A stretch of 37,292 bases of DNA from Candidatus Magasanikiibacteriota bacterium (GTDB taxonomy: Bacteria; Patescibacteriota; Patescibacteriia; Magasanikbacterales; UBA922), in contig JABIBU010000014.1 of NCBI GenBank assembly GCA_018652595.1, positions 1-37,292 of the forward strand. The letters are read 5' to 3'. Position numbers and translations under genes: made by a program. Within the stretch, counting starts at the first letter, position 1. Every line of letters starts with the position of its first letter. The notes beneath the pieces are model-generated. The model searched no databases and was not told where the DNA came from. It saw only the letters and a program-made list of their open reading frames with translations. Of this stretch, positions 25,119 through 33,637 are shown in pieces.

Positions 25119-26388
25119 ATTTGTTTGTTAAAAGTAGTGCTGGCAAGAGCCAGAAGAATATTGCAAGATCATTTTTTATATAAGGTGAATCTACTAAGCC
25201 CATTGTAAGTATCACCACCATTGAAGAAAGTATGTAGATTTTGAATTTTGAATTTTGAATTTTGAGTGAATTTTTAATTATTGAAATTAGAATTAAAATA
25301 AAAGAAACTAAACCAAGTATGCCTAAGTTTGTCCACATGGTTAAGAATATATTATGCGGATGGTGGAATATTTCTATGCCTTCTCCGTTTACAGTAGTGT
25401 GATAGGGGATGATTTTTTCTTCATAAGAGGCTAGGCCGGCACCTCTTATTGGGTTATCTTTTAAAAATTCAAATGTGTCTGACCACATGGATAGACGGAT
25501 TTGACCAGAGCGATCTTGGAAAAAGATTTCATCCTTAATACCTGAAAGGCTGGAAAAGCTTAATAGGCTGGAGAGGCAGATAATCGCGATTATTATTGTG
25601 GGCCAGCGGGTTTTTTTATAAAACAAAAGCAGAATTCCTAGACCTGCTATCAGTCCAACCAAGGCACCTGTAGATTTTGCATAAAAGATTGCAAGTGGAG
25701 ATATAATAAGGAATAAGGAATAAGGAGTAAGGAGTAAGTATTTTTTCCAATCTTTGTTTGAGAAATCTGTAATTATTTTTTTAAAACCATAAAAAGCTAG
25801 TGGCCAAATAGGGGCTAAGAACAATCCAACTCCATTAGGAAATCCATACCAAGCAGTGACACGGAAGGTTTCATTGTTTTGCCAAAAGTCCCAAGGTACC
25901 ATCCAGCCAGTGAAATGTTGGTAGATTGCTAGTAATGAAGTAAGAAGACCAGACAAGATCAATGCGAAAATAATATGTTTTATTAGTTTTGCGTTTGAGG
26001 ATTTGAGAGTTGTTATGATAATTAAAAACATTAAAACAGGTTCAATATAAAAAGCCTTCCATTCGCCTAGTGCTGATTTTATATTTGAAGAAGTGAATAT
26101 AGAAATTGTAGTAGCGAGGAGGAATAGGCTAATCCCAACAAAAAGAAACCTATTACTTTTGAGGATTTTTGACAAGTGACCTGTGATCAGTGATCGTCGT
26201 TTTATTATAAAAATTAAAAAAATGACGAAAAACATCATTTCTAAAACTGTGGTTGGTAGGGGGCCGATATTAAATCTAATTAAGTAAGTTGGTAGTAAAA
26301 AGAAAAATAAAGCCAAGGCAAAATCAAAACGATTCCATGTTATGAAAGTAAATAGTAATAAGTAGATGGTAATTAGGCCGTAGATCAT
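25093..26388 (-). CDS. O-antigen ligase/polymerase (WaaL/Wzy-like) family membrane protein
   Basis: Multi-TM; 'RLSMWSDTFEFLKDNPIRGAGLASYEEKI..EIFHHPHNIFLTMWTNLGILGL'. Confidence 0.85.
   Translation of the reverse strand: MIYGLITIYLLLFTFITWNRFDFALALFFFLLPTYLIRFNIGPLPTTVLEMMFFVIFLIFIIKRRSLITGHLSKILKSNRFLFVGISLFLLATTISIFTSSNIKSALGEWKAFYIEPVLMFLIIITTLKSSNAKLIKHIIFALILSGLLTSLLAIYQHFTGWMVPWDFWQNNETFRVTAWYGFPNGVGLFLAPIWPLAFYGFKKIITDFSNKDWKKYLLLTPYSLFLIISPLAIFYAKSTGALVGLIAGLGILLLFYKKTRWPTIIIAIICLSSLLSFSSLSGIKDEIFFQDRSGQIRLSMWSDTFEFLKDNPIRGAGLASYEEKIIPYHTTVNGEGIEIFHHPHNIFLTMWTNLGILGLVSFILILISIIKNSLKIQNSKFKIYILSSMVVILTMGLVDSPYIKNDLAIFFWLLPALLLTNKYELENNKA
25239..25266. repeat. Heptamer array (TTTTGAA)x3+TTTTGAG inside the O-antigen ligase-like CDS
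   Basis: Direct reading; encodes '..LKIQNSKFKI..'. Confidence 0.85.
25705..25739. repeat. Heptamer array AATAAGG x3, AGTAAGG, AGTAAGT inside the O-antigen ligase-like CDS
   Basis: Direct reading. Confidence 0.85.
26175..26195. repeat. Heptamer array AGTGACC/TGTGATC/AGTGATC inside the O-antigen ligase-like CDS
   Basis: Direct reading. Confidence 0.65.
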
Positions 26389-26393
26389 AATCT

Positions 26394-27818
26394 TTAAGCT
26401 TTTTTAATAGCGATTATTTCCCTGATAGTCTCTCTAGAAATTCCTTTGGTTAAAATAATCATTGTGCCATAGACGGCTATTCCCAATACTATCAATACAA
26501 AAATATTAAGATCAGATACAAGTAGTAAAACCCCACCCATTGTAGCTGAGGCAAAAATAATTTTTACAAAGGTTTTTAACTGTAGTTTTTCTTGGGAGTA
26601 GTGTTTTATTGTGGCCCAGAGTAGGAGGCCAGCGTAGAGTTCAGAAAAGACTGTCATCCAAGCAGCACCGTACATTCCATACATTGGAATAAAAATTAAA
26701 TAACCAACAAGCGTGATAACAGCATTAGAAACATAGATCCAGATAGTCTGCTTTTGTTTATTTATTGCCACAGCTGCGTGTCCAAAAACAGCCCCAAGGT
26801 AGACGCCAAAAACTGCAATGGCTAAGATTTGTAGGGGTTTGCCTGAGATAATAAATTCTTCACCCCCGACAATGTGCATTATTTTATCAGCTAAGACAAT
26901 TGTTCCCACCATCATAGGTAGCGCCAACATCATCATAGCATCAAAGGCTTGCTGATAGTATCTTTTGAAGCCATCTTTTAGTTTTCTGGACCAAGCAAAT
27001 GCTAGTAGTGGCAACATTACACCCATCAGCATCATGGCGGTCTGTGCCAAAATGTCTATTACACGATATGCTGCACCGTATATACCAACTTCAGTCTGAG
27101 TCTTAAAGAGCGATAAGATTATTATATCTCCTTTTAGATAGACCACGTTAAAAATTATAGAAATTGCGATTGGCCACATCTTGGTCATGATTGATTTCCA
27201 AATATTCCAATCAAAACCAAAACTAACAGATGTTTCTTTTTTTGCCCAGACCCAGAGTACGGCAGTATATGCCAGGCTGTTTAAAACCACAACTGTCATA
27301 AGTGGCAAAAACGATGCATTTCGTGCCATTAGTAACCACAGGCCAATTACCAAAACGATTCGGCCAACATTCTCGCCAATTACTTGGATATGCATTTTTA
27401 ATTTTGTCTGATAAAATCCCAAAAATACCTGATTCATTGCTACGCCTAGAAATGCAATTGCAGTCAGAGCAATTGCTTGCTTTACTTGTGTGGGATAGGG
27501 AAAAAGCAAAGCAATGGCTGGTGCTATTGCCAAAAAGAGTAGCGCAGTAAAAAATCTAAAACTAATTAAATTTTTAAATAATGCTTTTTTGTCATGTTGG
27601 GGTTCGCTCATCATCTGAGCTGTTACTGGAATCAGACCAAAATCAATTAGAATTCCAATAAAGCCTAGAAAAGAAATAGTGGTAATATACCAACCAAATT
27701 GTTCAGTACCTAGATATCTAGTCATCATTCCTAGAGCTAGTAAACCCAAAGCAGTAGAAAAGACTTTTCCTACGATTTGAATGATTGTGTTGTGGGCGAT
27801 TTTTCGTGTGGTAGTCAT
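26394..27818 (-). CDS. Polysaccharide flippase (Wzx/MATE-like oligosaccharide flippase family)
   Basis: 14-TM-like; 'ARKIAHNTIIQIVGKVFSTALGLLALGMMTRYLGTEQFGWYITTISFLGF'-type N-terminus. Confidence 0.88.
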   Translation of the reverse strand: MTTTRKIAHNTIIQIVGKVFSTALGLLALGMMTRYLGTEQFGWYITTISFLGFIGILIDFGLIPVTAQMMSEPQHDKKALFKNLISFRFFTALLFLAIAPAIALLFPYPTQVKQAIALTAIAFLGVAMNQVFLGFYQTKLKMHIQVIGENVGRIVLVIGLWLLMARNASFLPLMTVVVLNSLAYTAVLWVWAKKETSVSFGFDWNIWKSIMTKMWPIAISIIFNVVYLKGDIIILSLFKTQTEVGIYGAAYRVIDILAQTAMMLMGVMLPLLAFAWSRKLKDGFKRYYQQAFDAMMMLALPMMVGTIVLADKIMHIVGGEEFIISGKPLQILAIAVFGVYLGAVFGHAAVAINKQKQTIWIYVSNAVITLVGYLIFIPMYGMYGAAWMTVFSELYAGLLLWATIKHYSQEKLQLKTFVKIIFASATMGGVLLLVSDLNIFVLIVLGIAVYGTMIILTKGISRETIREIIAIKKA

Positions 27819-27824
27819 GGTATT

Positions 27825-27853
27825 ATATTATCACGCTAACACACTAAAATCAA
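27825..27853 (-). promoter_or_regulatory. Promoter of the flippase gene, apparently leaderless
   Basis: Minus strand TTGATT (27853-27848)-N17-TAATAT (27830-27825); ATG begins at 27818, 6 nt downstream of the -10. Confidence 0.55.
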
Positions 27854-27927
27854 GTTTGTTGTATCTATAAACAAAGTTTAACAGTGGTATCTATATAATT
27901 TGTAGATTAGTAAAAAAGACATAAATC

Positions 27928-27936
27928 TGGTATAAT
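27928..27936 (+). promoter_or_regulatory. Extended -10 promoter of the SpoIID gene
   Basis: TGG-TATAAT, 26 nt upstream of ATG. Confidence 0.5.
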
Positions 27937-27962
27937 TTTGAGTACTAATAATCACATTTTTT

Positions 27963-29813
27963 ATGCAAACTTTTGAAAATAACAAAAAACTTATATTAGC
28001 GACTTTTTTGCTAAGTTTAGTTTTATTTCCCTTTAAAGTGCAAGCGGCTGAGCCAGAAGTTACTATCCGTGACGCTGGATATTCTGCCAAGTTTGTGTCC
28101 CAATCAATTTCCGATCCAATTGAAATAGAAGCTGGCAAGACCAGAACCGTAGTTATTAAGTTCAAAAATACTGGAGAGTATACCTGGAATGGTAATCCGT
28201 CACACTATATCTCTGCTTATACAATGGAGCCTAGAGATAGGAGCTCACAGTTTAAGGGTGTAAATTGGCTAAGTAGCAAGCAGACAGCCAAAATTGTAGG
28301 CACAGTAGCTCCAGGGCAAATTGGTGAGTTAAGAATTGATTTAAAAGCACCAATTAAGACAGGTGATTATATAGAAAAATTTTATCTAGCATCTGAAAAT
28401 TATTCTTGGCTAGAAGATGGATATTTTTATTTAAAAATAAAAGTTATACTAGCAGTAGAGCCAGTAGCAGAATTGGCCTTGGAAAAAGAGCTGGTAGAGG
28501 GTGTGTCGCCAGTAGAGGGGTACAGTGCGCGTAGGTTAATTTTGACCCCCAAAATAGTTGAGGGTGTTCAGGGTGGTGATAAAATAAAAGTAATAGTTGG
28601 CTTTAGGAACAAAGGCGAAAATACTTGGGAGAATTTTTCTTTGAGATCTGCTGAAGAAGGATATGCTGATGTAAAATGGGATGGGGCTACTACAATAGAG
28701 AGTTGGGAAGAGGATGTTTTGCCTGGTAATTTTTTACGTCGGACTTTTTATTTTCGTGCACCAGTAGAAAAGGGTGAGTATACTGCCAAGTTTCAATTAA
28801 AAATTGATGATGTAGAGCTTGCAGAAGCTTTGGTAGGAATTTCTGTGAGCGTGTCTACTGATGCGCCGTCTAGCTATGGTGTGCCAAAGTTTGTCGGTGA
28901 AGAGGAGATTATAGTAATCCCAGAGACTTCAATTGTTGAAACTAATCGTGTCGGGGTAGAACCAAGAATAAGAGTAGGGCTAAAAGTTTCAAATTACTAT
29001 GTTCAGTTTAGGTCATATCAAGATGATTATAATGTTTTTGACGGTAGCATAAAAAAGGGAGTATTGGCAAAAGGAAGTAAAGCAGTTTTGAGAATAAAAG
29101 ATGGGGTTTATAGTTTTGATGGAAGTAGTTTGGACTTCAATGCAACAAAGTATATTCGATTAGAACCAAAGACAGACCCGCATGCAGTATTTGATTTATT
29201 AAATGTAGATCGATACATGAGTTGGGTGGGGAGCGCAGACTTCAATCGTTATCGTGGGGCATTGGAATTCCGCCAGGGTGAAATCGATGAACAATTTTAT
29301 GCAGTTAATGATTTATTTCTAGAAGACTATGTCGCTGGGATTTCGGAAGCTCACAATAACAATAACAAAGAATTTATAAAAGCCAATTTGGTGGCTGCTC
29401 GCAATTATGCCTATGTTCATTTGGGTAAGTATCCTTTTTTTGATGTTTTGGGCTCTACACATGATCAGCTATATCTCGGTTATGAGGCTGAGCTAGCTCA
29501 GCCAAATGTGGCACAGGCTGCCAAGGATGTGAGAGGGGTTATGGTTACTTATGGTAATAAAATTGTAACTACACCATATTTTGGAAATAGTAATGGTTGG
29601 ACAAAAAGCTATTCATCAGTTTGGGGTGGTGGTGCCAAACCATGGTTAGTGCCAGTCCGAGCTGAATATGATGCGGGTAGGTATAAATTTGGTCATGGAG
29701 TTGGTATGAGCCAGCGCGATGCACGACTTAGGGCCGATGATCTGGGATCTACTTTTGATGAGTTACTTAGACACTATTATACGGGCGTGGTAGTGGAACA
29801 GGTTTACAAATAA
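27963..29813 (+). CDS. SpoIID/LytB-domain protein with two N-terminal NBR1-like Ig domains
   Basis: Signal peptide; two 'VVIKFKNTGEYTWNG'/'VIVGFRNKGENTWENF' modules; 'NLVAARNYAYVHLGKYPFFDVLGSTHDQLYLGYEAE', 'GHGVGMSQRDARLRADDLGSTFDELLRHYYTG'. Confidence 0.88.
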   Translation: MQTFENNKKLILATFLLSLVLFPFKVQAAEPEVTIRDAGYSAKFVSQSISDPIEIEAGKTRTVVIKFKNTGEYTWNGNPSHYISAYTMEPRDRSSQFKGVNWLSSKQTAKIVGTVAPGQIGELRIDLKAPIKTGDYIEKFYLASENYSWLEDGYFYLKIKVILAVEPVAELALEKELVEGVSPVEGYSARRLILTPKIVEGVQGGDKIKVIVGFRNKGENTWENFSLRSAEEGYADVKWDGATTIESWEEDVLPGNFLRRTFYFRAPVEKGEYTAKFQLKIDDVELAEALVGISVSVSTDAPSSYGVPKFVGEEEIIVIPETSIVETNRVGVEPRIRVGLKVSNYYVQFRSYQDDYNVFDGSIKKGVLAKGSKAVLRIKDGVYSFDGSSLDFNATKYIRLEPKTDPHAVFDLLNVDRYMSWVGSADFNRYRGALEFRQGEIDEQFYAVNDLFLEDYVAGISEAHNNNNKEFIKANLVAARNYAYVHLGKYPFFDVLGSTHDQLYLGYEAELAQPNVAQAAKDVRGVMVTYGNKIVTTPYFGNSNGWTKSYSSVWGGGAKPWLVPVRAEYDAGRYKFGHGVGMSQRDARLRADDLGSTFDELLRHYYTGVVVEQVYK

Positions 29814-29826
29814 ATTTAATATAAAA

Positions 29827-29856
29827 CAAAAAACTAGCATTAAAGCTAGTTTTTTG
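29827..29856. terminator. Intrinsic terminator after the SpoIID gene
   Basis: CAAAAAACTAGC-ATTAAA-GCTAGTTTTTTG. Confidence 0.85.
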
Positions 29857-29968
29857 TTTTTCGATTATTTCAAATTGTTTAAAATAATTGAGCATGGGGG
29901 ATGGTAAGATCCCCGAGTTAAAAGAGCATTTGTTGTGCTTGTGTCCGCGACTTACCTCGCGGGTCTGT

Positions 29969-30685
29969 TTACTTGAGGATGGTAATGATGTCCTCACCTT
30001 CCTGATCGGTTGGATCAGCTGAGAAACCATTGCCACGACCAGAGCCGTAACCACAATCGCGCAGGGAAATCCCATTGAGACCGAGATGTCGGACCTCGAG
30101 ATCGCATCCGTCCATTTCGAGGACGTAAGTTACGACGTAGCCTACCTCGGAGTGGTCATCTGGGGTTTCGATCCGGCCGTACTTGATCGGACCGCTTTGT
30201 CCACGAAGTATGACTTTGCCCCGCACGCTGTGCAGACGCCATCCTCCGTGGAAGTTGCTGGAAAACACCCCGTTGGGTGTCATTGGAGTAACTTGGCTGC
30301 ACCAGTTGGACAGAAGCATTTTGCCCGCGATGTCCATTTGGTTTTCCTTCTTGTCACTCTTACGGACAACAATGAAGAAACCAGATCCTGGCCGTATGTC
30401 CAAGAAGGGGCCATGATACATGGTCTTCCGAGAAGGGTCGGCTCTGTAAAGAGTGTGACCCTGGGGGAAGCTTATCTCAAGATACTTACCGTCCTTCTTT
30501 GAGGTAATCTTCCATGCGAACCAGAATTGATCGCACTCCTCCTTGCTGTAGTACTGCAAGGACGGGTCGTATGTCCTCATGGCTGCTGTCTGGGTGCACA
30601 TCGGTGCGTACTCCTCAGCGTGGAGGAGGGTGGGGGTGGTGAGGCTAATCAGGGCGATGATCGCAGCAATGATGAGATTCTTCAT
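29969..30685 (-). CDS. Secreted protein of unknown function, GC-rich
   Basis: Signal peptide 'MKNLIIAAIIALISLTTPTLLHAEE', strong Shine-Dalgarno CAGGAG upstream, own promoter; several Cys. Confidence 0.75.
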   Translation of the reverse strand: MKNLIIAAIIALISLTTPTLLHAEEYAPMCTQTAAMRTYDPSLQYYSKEECDQFWFAWKITSKKDGKYLEISFPQGHTLYRADPSRKTMYHGPFLDIRPGSGFFIVVRKSDKKENQMDIAGKMLLSNWCSQVTPMTPNGVFSSNFHGGWRLHSVRGKVILRGQSGPIKYGRIETPDDHSEVGYVVTYVLEMDGCDLEVRHLGLNGISLRDCGYGSGRGNGFSADPTDQEGEDIITILK

Positions 30686-30823
30686 GGTATTCTCCTGTTG
30701 TGCCTTACCTCGTTGGGCAAGACCTTTTTGGTTTTCGATGTTGGCAAAAGCGCCTATCTAAGCGCTAAAATAACGCACAAATAGACACTTGCCAATCTTT
30801 TTAAGGAACGATTATAACAAAGT

Positions 30824-30852
30824 ATTATAGCACAAAAAAGAGGTTTTGTCAA
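30824..30852 (-). promoter_or_regulatory. Consensus sigma70 promoter of the GC-rich gene
   Basis: Minus strand TTGACA-N17-TATAAT. Confidence 0.88.
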
Positions 30853-30900
30853 GACCTTTTCTGGGTTATTTGGCTAGGTTGAGGGAAAAAGTGGTTATTT

Positions 30901-31003
30901 CCCTCTTGAGAGGGGCAAGACACGAAGTGCTTGGGGTGTGTTGGTTGGTAATTATAAGTGTTGGCGAACACACCCCACCCTTCGGGCACCACTCTCAAGA
31001 GGG
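30901..31003. mobile_element. MITE-like nested inverted-repeat element
   Basis: CCCTCTTGAGAG (30901-30912)/CTCTCAAGAGGG (30992-31003); inner GGGGTGTGTT (30933-30942)/AACACACCCC (30967-30976). Confidence 0.7.
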
Positions 31004-31010
31004 GATTTAA

Positions 31011-31033
31011 AAACCCGCCTTACAGGCGGGTTT
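31011..31033 (-). terminator. Intrinsic terminator of the Trm11-like gene
   Basis: AAACCCGCCT/AGGCGGGTTT 10-bp stem; on the minus strand it is followed by TTTTT. Confidence 0.85.
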
Positions 31034-31044
31034 GCAGTGAGAGA

Positions 31045-32211
31045 CTAGACTTTCCTAAACTTCCAAATCACCCTTGCTACATGTTGCTTTGATCTGTGAT
31101 AGGTGAGCGAGTCAGATTCTTCAGAGAGTGGAATTAGTTCAAAGCCTTCACATTTTATATCGTCAATACAATCAATCTCTACCCAATCATTTTCATCCTT
31201 AAACTTTGGAATTATGAAAATAACAGTTCCTCCTTCTTTTAGTATTTGATAAAATTCTCTGAAAGATTGTGTATAGAGCTCTGCTAATTCGCCAGTTTGT
31301 TTTTTTAGTGTGTCTTTTCTTTCATTGCCACGTAGCGGTTTGCCCATATAAGGTTCAGAGACGATTAGGTCAACCGAATCCTCATCAAGTTCTTTTGAAA
31401 GTTTGGTGGCATCAGATGTGGTGAGTTTTAGGGTGTTGGGTTTTGTATTATAAGTTTTTTCAATCCATTTTATATTTTCGTCAGTATCAGTTATGGCTTT
31501 TTCAGAAATGTCTGAGCCAATTATGTTTTTAAAACCTAAATCAAGCGCTTCAGTGAGTACTGTGCCGGAGCCACAGAAGGGGTCTAATAAAACAACGTCG
31601 GATAGAGGTGCGCCATGGCTCGTCTGTACACTATCTAATCCCAAGTTAATCATTATCCTCGCCAATTTTGGTGGTAACATGCCACTAAAGCTATCAGTGC
31701 CAGGGCGTTTGTAATCACGAGCGCCAAATTCTTCAAAGGGCTGGATGGCTTTGGTTAAATAAATTTCATCTTCAAAAATTGTTAGGTCGCCCTGTTTTTT
31801 TATTAATTTGTTGTGCAAGATCGTGGCAGTATTTTTTGGTTCAATATATCTAACAGATCGTCCCATGGATTTCAATTGTTTTTTTATAGCCATGGCTATT
31901 TTTTTGCTATTGGGACCTGAGAGAGAAAATTGGATCTTAAATTCTTCTGGGGTTTTTGAAAGAAAGTCTGTAATGTTATCCTCCTTAATTTTTTCTGCAA
32001 TCTTAATGGTTCCGCCCAAGGTATTTATTAGATCCTCGAAATTCAGTTCTTTGGTGTTTTCAACAACAAAGAAGGTGTTTTTTCCGCCCGAGGCTGATCC
32101 ACCTTGGGCAGAAATGATTTTATGTTTAATTTTTTTATGCGAAAAAACCGCCTGAATTTCGGCGATTGAGATATGGGGTTGGTGTCCCAGTTCAAATAGA
32201 TATTTGTGCAT
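31045..32211 (-). CDS. Trm11/THUMP-type RNA guanine-N2-methyltransferase-like protein
   Basis: 'LLDPFCGSGTVLTEALDLGFKNIIGSDISEKAITDTDENIKW', 'DLIVSEPYMGKPLRG'. Confidence 0.78.
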   Translation of the reverse strand: MHKYLFELGHQPHISIAEIQAVFSHKKIKHKIISAQGGSASGGKNTFFVVENTKELNFEDLINTLGGTIKIAEKIKEDNITDFLSKTPEEFKIQFSLSGPNSKKIAMAIKKQLKSMGRSVRYIEPKNTATILHNKLIKKQGDLTIFEDEIYLTKAIQPFEEFGARDYKRPGTDSFSGMLPPKLARIMINLGLDSVQTSHGAPLSDVVLLDPFCGSGTVLTEALDLGFKNIIGSDISEKAITDTDENIKWIEKTYNTKPNTLKLTTSDATKLSKELDEDSVDLIVSEPYMGKPLRGNERKDTLKKQTGELAELYTQSFREFYQILKEGGTVIFIIPKFKDENDWVEIDCIDDIKCEGFELIPLSEESDSLTYHRSKQHVARVIWKFRKV

Positions 32212-32215
32212 AAAA

Positions 32216-32548
32216 TTATTCAGTGTCTTCTTCTAAGACTTCTTTTATTACCGCATTAAAAGGGTCTCTAGTTAGTACTAATTCTTTCTCACTATACTTC
32301 TCTTTCCACAATTTGTCAACCCTGTCATATTTTGTAAAGTCTATGATTTCTATGCTCAAATTTTGATCCAAATTAATAAATGCCTGTGTTTGTCCTATAG
32401 CGGTATAAATATTGTTGTATACAAAGAATATTCCACCTATAATAACCGCACCAATAAAACCAATTATTAAAAAACTAGCTAGTCGTAAATAGGAATAGTG
32501 TTTGTACTCGGGTATGTCAATTGTATTTTTTTTATCGAACAGTGACAT
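32216..32548 (-). CDS. Small single-TM protein in the pilus cluster
   Basis: One TM 'LASFLIIGFIGAVIIGGIFFVY'; overlaps the pilO-like gene. Confidence 0.6.
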   Translation of the reverse strand: MSLFDKKNTIDIPEYKHYSYLRLASFLIIGFIGAVIIGGIFFVYNNIYTAIGQTQAFINLDQNLSIEIIDFTKYDRVDKLWKEKYSEKELVLTRDPFNAVIKEVLEEDTE

Positions 32549-33101
32549 ATATTTTTGCGTTGAAGCTGAGGGTTATTGGAGTTTTTTCTACGTCGTCAGT
32601 TATGTTGCCCCGGCGTTTTTCTAGTCTAATATTTTTTACAATAACATAATATGGTAATTTTTCTAAATCATTTAAATAATTTATGTGGTTTTCAAAGAAT
32701 GCATTGTTTAGAAAAGAAAGTTCATAGTATTCAGTACCAGGTTTTTTTATTTTGGAGCTACTACCACTAAAAGAAACATTTAGAGTTTGGTCAACGCTGT
32801 GTTTTAGTGCTAGATTTTCCAATTCGGTTATTATTTTTAGTTCATCTCCAGGCTTTATTGTGGCTTGGTCGAATTTTGCTACTTCGGTTTTTATGTTATC
32901 CAGCTCTCTCATGGTTCGACGTAATTTTTGAGAGTTTTCATATTTTTGCTCCATCTCATTTTGAATTTTTGCTATACTGTCTTTAAGTGTTCCGATTTTT
33001 TTTATTGCAGGGTATATCACACCAATACTTATCATAGTCAAAACTACTAGTATTGTTATTAGCATGCCTATCAGTTTATTTTTTATTGATGGTGAGGCCA
33101 T
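32532..33101 (-). CDS. pilO: PilO-like type IV pilus assembly protein
   Basis: N-terminal TM, coiled coil, C-terminal alpha/beta domain 'NYLNDLEKLPYYVIVKNIRLEKR'; synteny with pilM/pilN. Confidence 0.72.
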   Translation of the reverse strand: MASPSIKNKLIGMLITILVVLTMISIGVIYPAIKKIGTLKDSIAKIQNEMEQKYENSQKLRRTMRELDNIKTEVAKFDQATIKPGDELKIITELENLALKHSVDQTLNVSFSGSSSKIKKPGTEYYELSFLNNAFFENHINYLNDLEKLPYYVIVKNIRLEKRRGNITDDVEKTPITLSFNAKIYVTVR

Positions 33102-33104
33102 ATA

Positions 33105-33635
33105 TTATTCAATTATATTGGCTTGGAAAGAAAAATTTATGTTTTCTTTTTCTGTGAGTTGTGAAATAGGTATTTCGACCTCATCTATCCAACTTATGGA
33201 AGACAAACTTTCTTGTAGGTCTAGCAGTATTTCTCTGGTTGGTGAGTATCCATCAATCAAAATAGTCTTATTTCCTTTGTCTATATTTATAGTTTTTAGT
33301 AATACATCATCTGGTATTGCTATAGCTAGCTCTGGCACGAGGTAGGAAATAGGCTCAAATTCTTTTTGTATTTTGTCTATTAAGACCAGTGTTGAATTTA
33401 TTTTTTTTATTTCTTTGTTTGTGTCTGCATTTTGGTTTTGTAAGTTGCTAAGTGCGCTATTCAATTCGTTTGAAAAATCTTCCAATACCATTTGTCCGCC
33501 GAGTAGTACAATACCACCAATCGAAAGTATGATTAGTATAAATTCTAATATATTTTTTATAAATTGAAAATTAGACAAGAAGCTCAATCTTTTCATTTTT
33601 TCTGGCGAAAGTAGGTTTAGGCGTGATGGCAACAT
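33105..33635 (-). CDS. pilN: PilN-like type IV pilus assembly protein
   Basis: 'LPSRLNLLSPEKMK' N-terminus, TM, 'IDGYSPTREILLDLQESLSSISWIDEVEIPIS'. Confidence 0.8.
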   Translation of the reverse strand: MLPSRLNLLSPEKMKRLSFLSNFQFIKNILEFILIILSIGGIVLLGGQMVLEDFSNELNSALSNLQNQNADTNKEIKKINSTLVLIDKIQKEFEPISYLVPELAIAIPDDVLLKTINIDKGNKTILIDGYSPTREILLDLQESLSSISWIDEVEIPISQLTEKENINFSFQANIIE

Positions 33636-33637
33636 AT

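Noticed and set aside
25239-25739. Short regular repeats considered as a CRISPR remnant
   Set aside because: Units are 7 bp with no spacers, located inside a coding frame; no cas genes are present.
30086-30502. 138-aa plus-strand ORF in the GC-rich region
   Set aside because: Antisense to a better minus-strand gene that has a signal peptide, SD and consensus promoter; it is open because of GC-rich codon structure.
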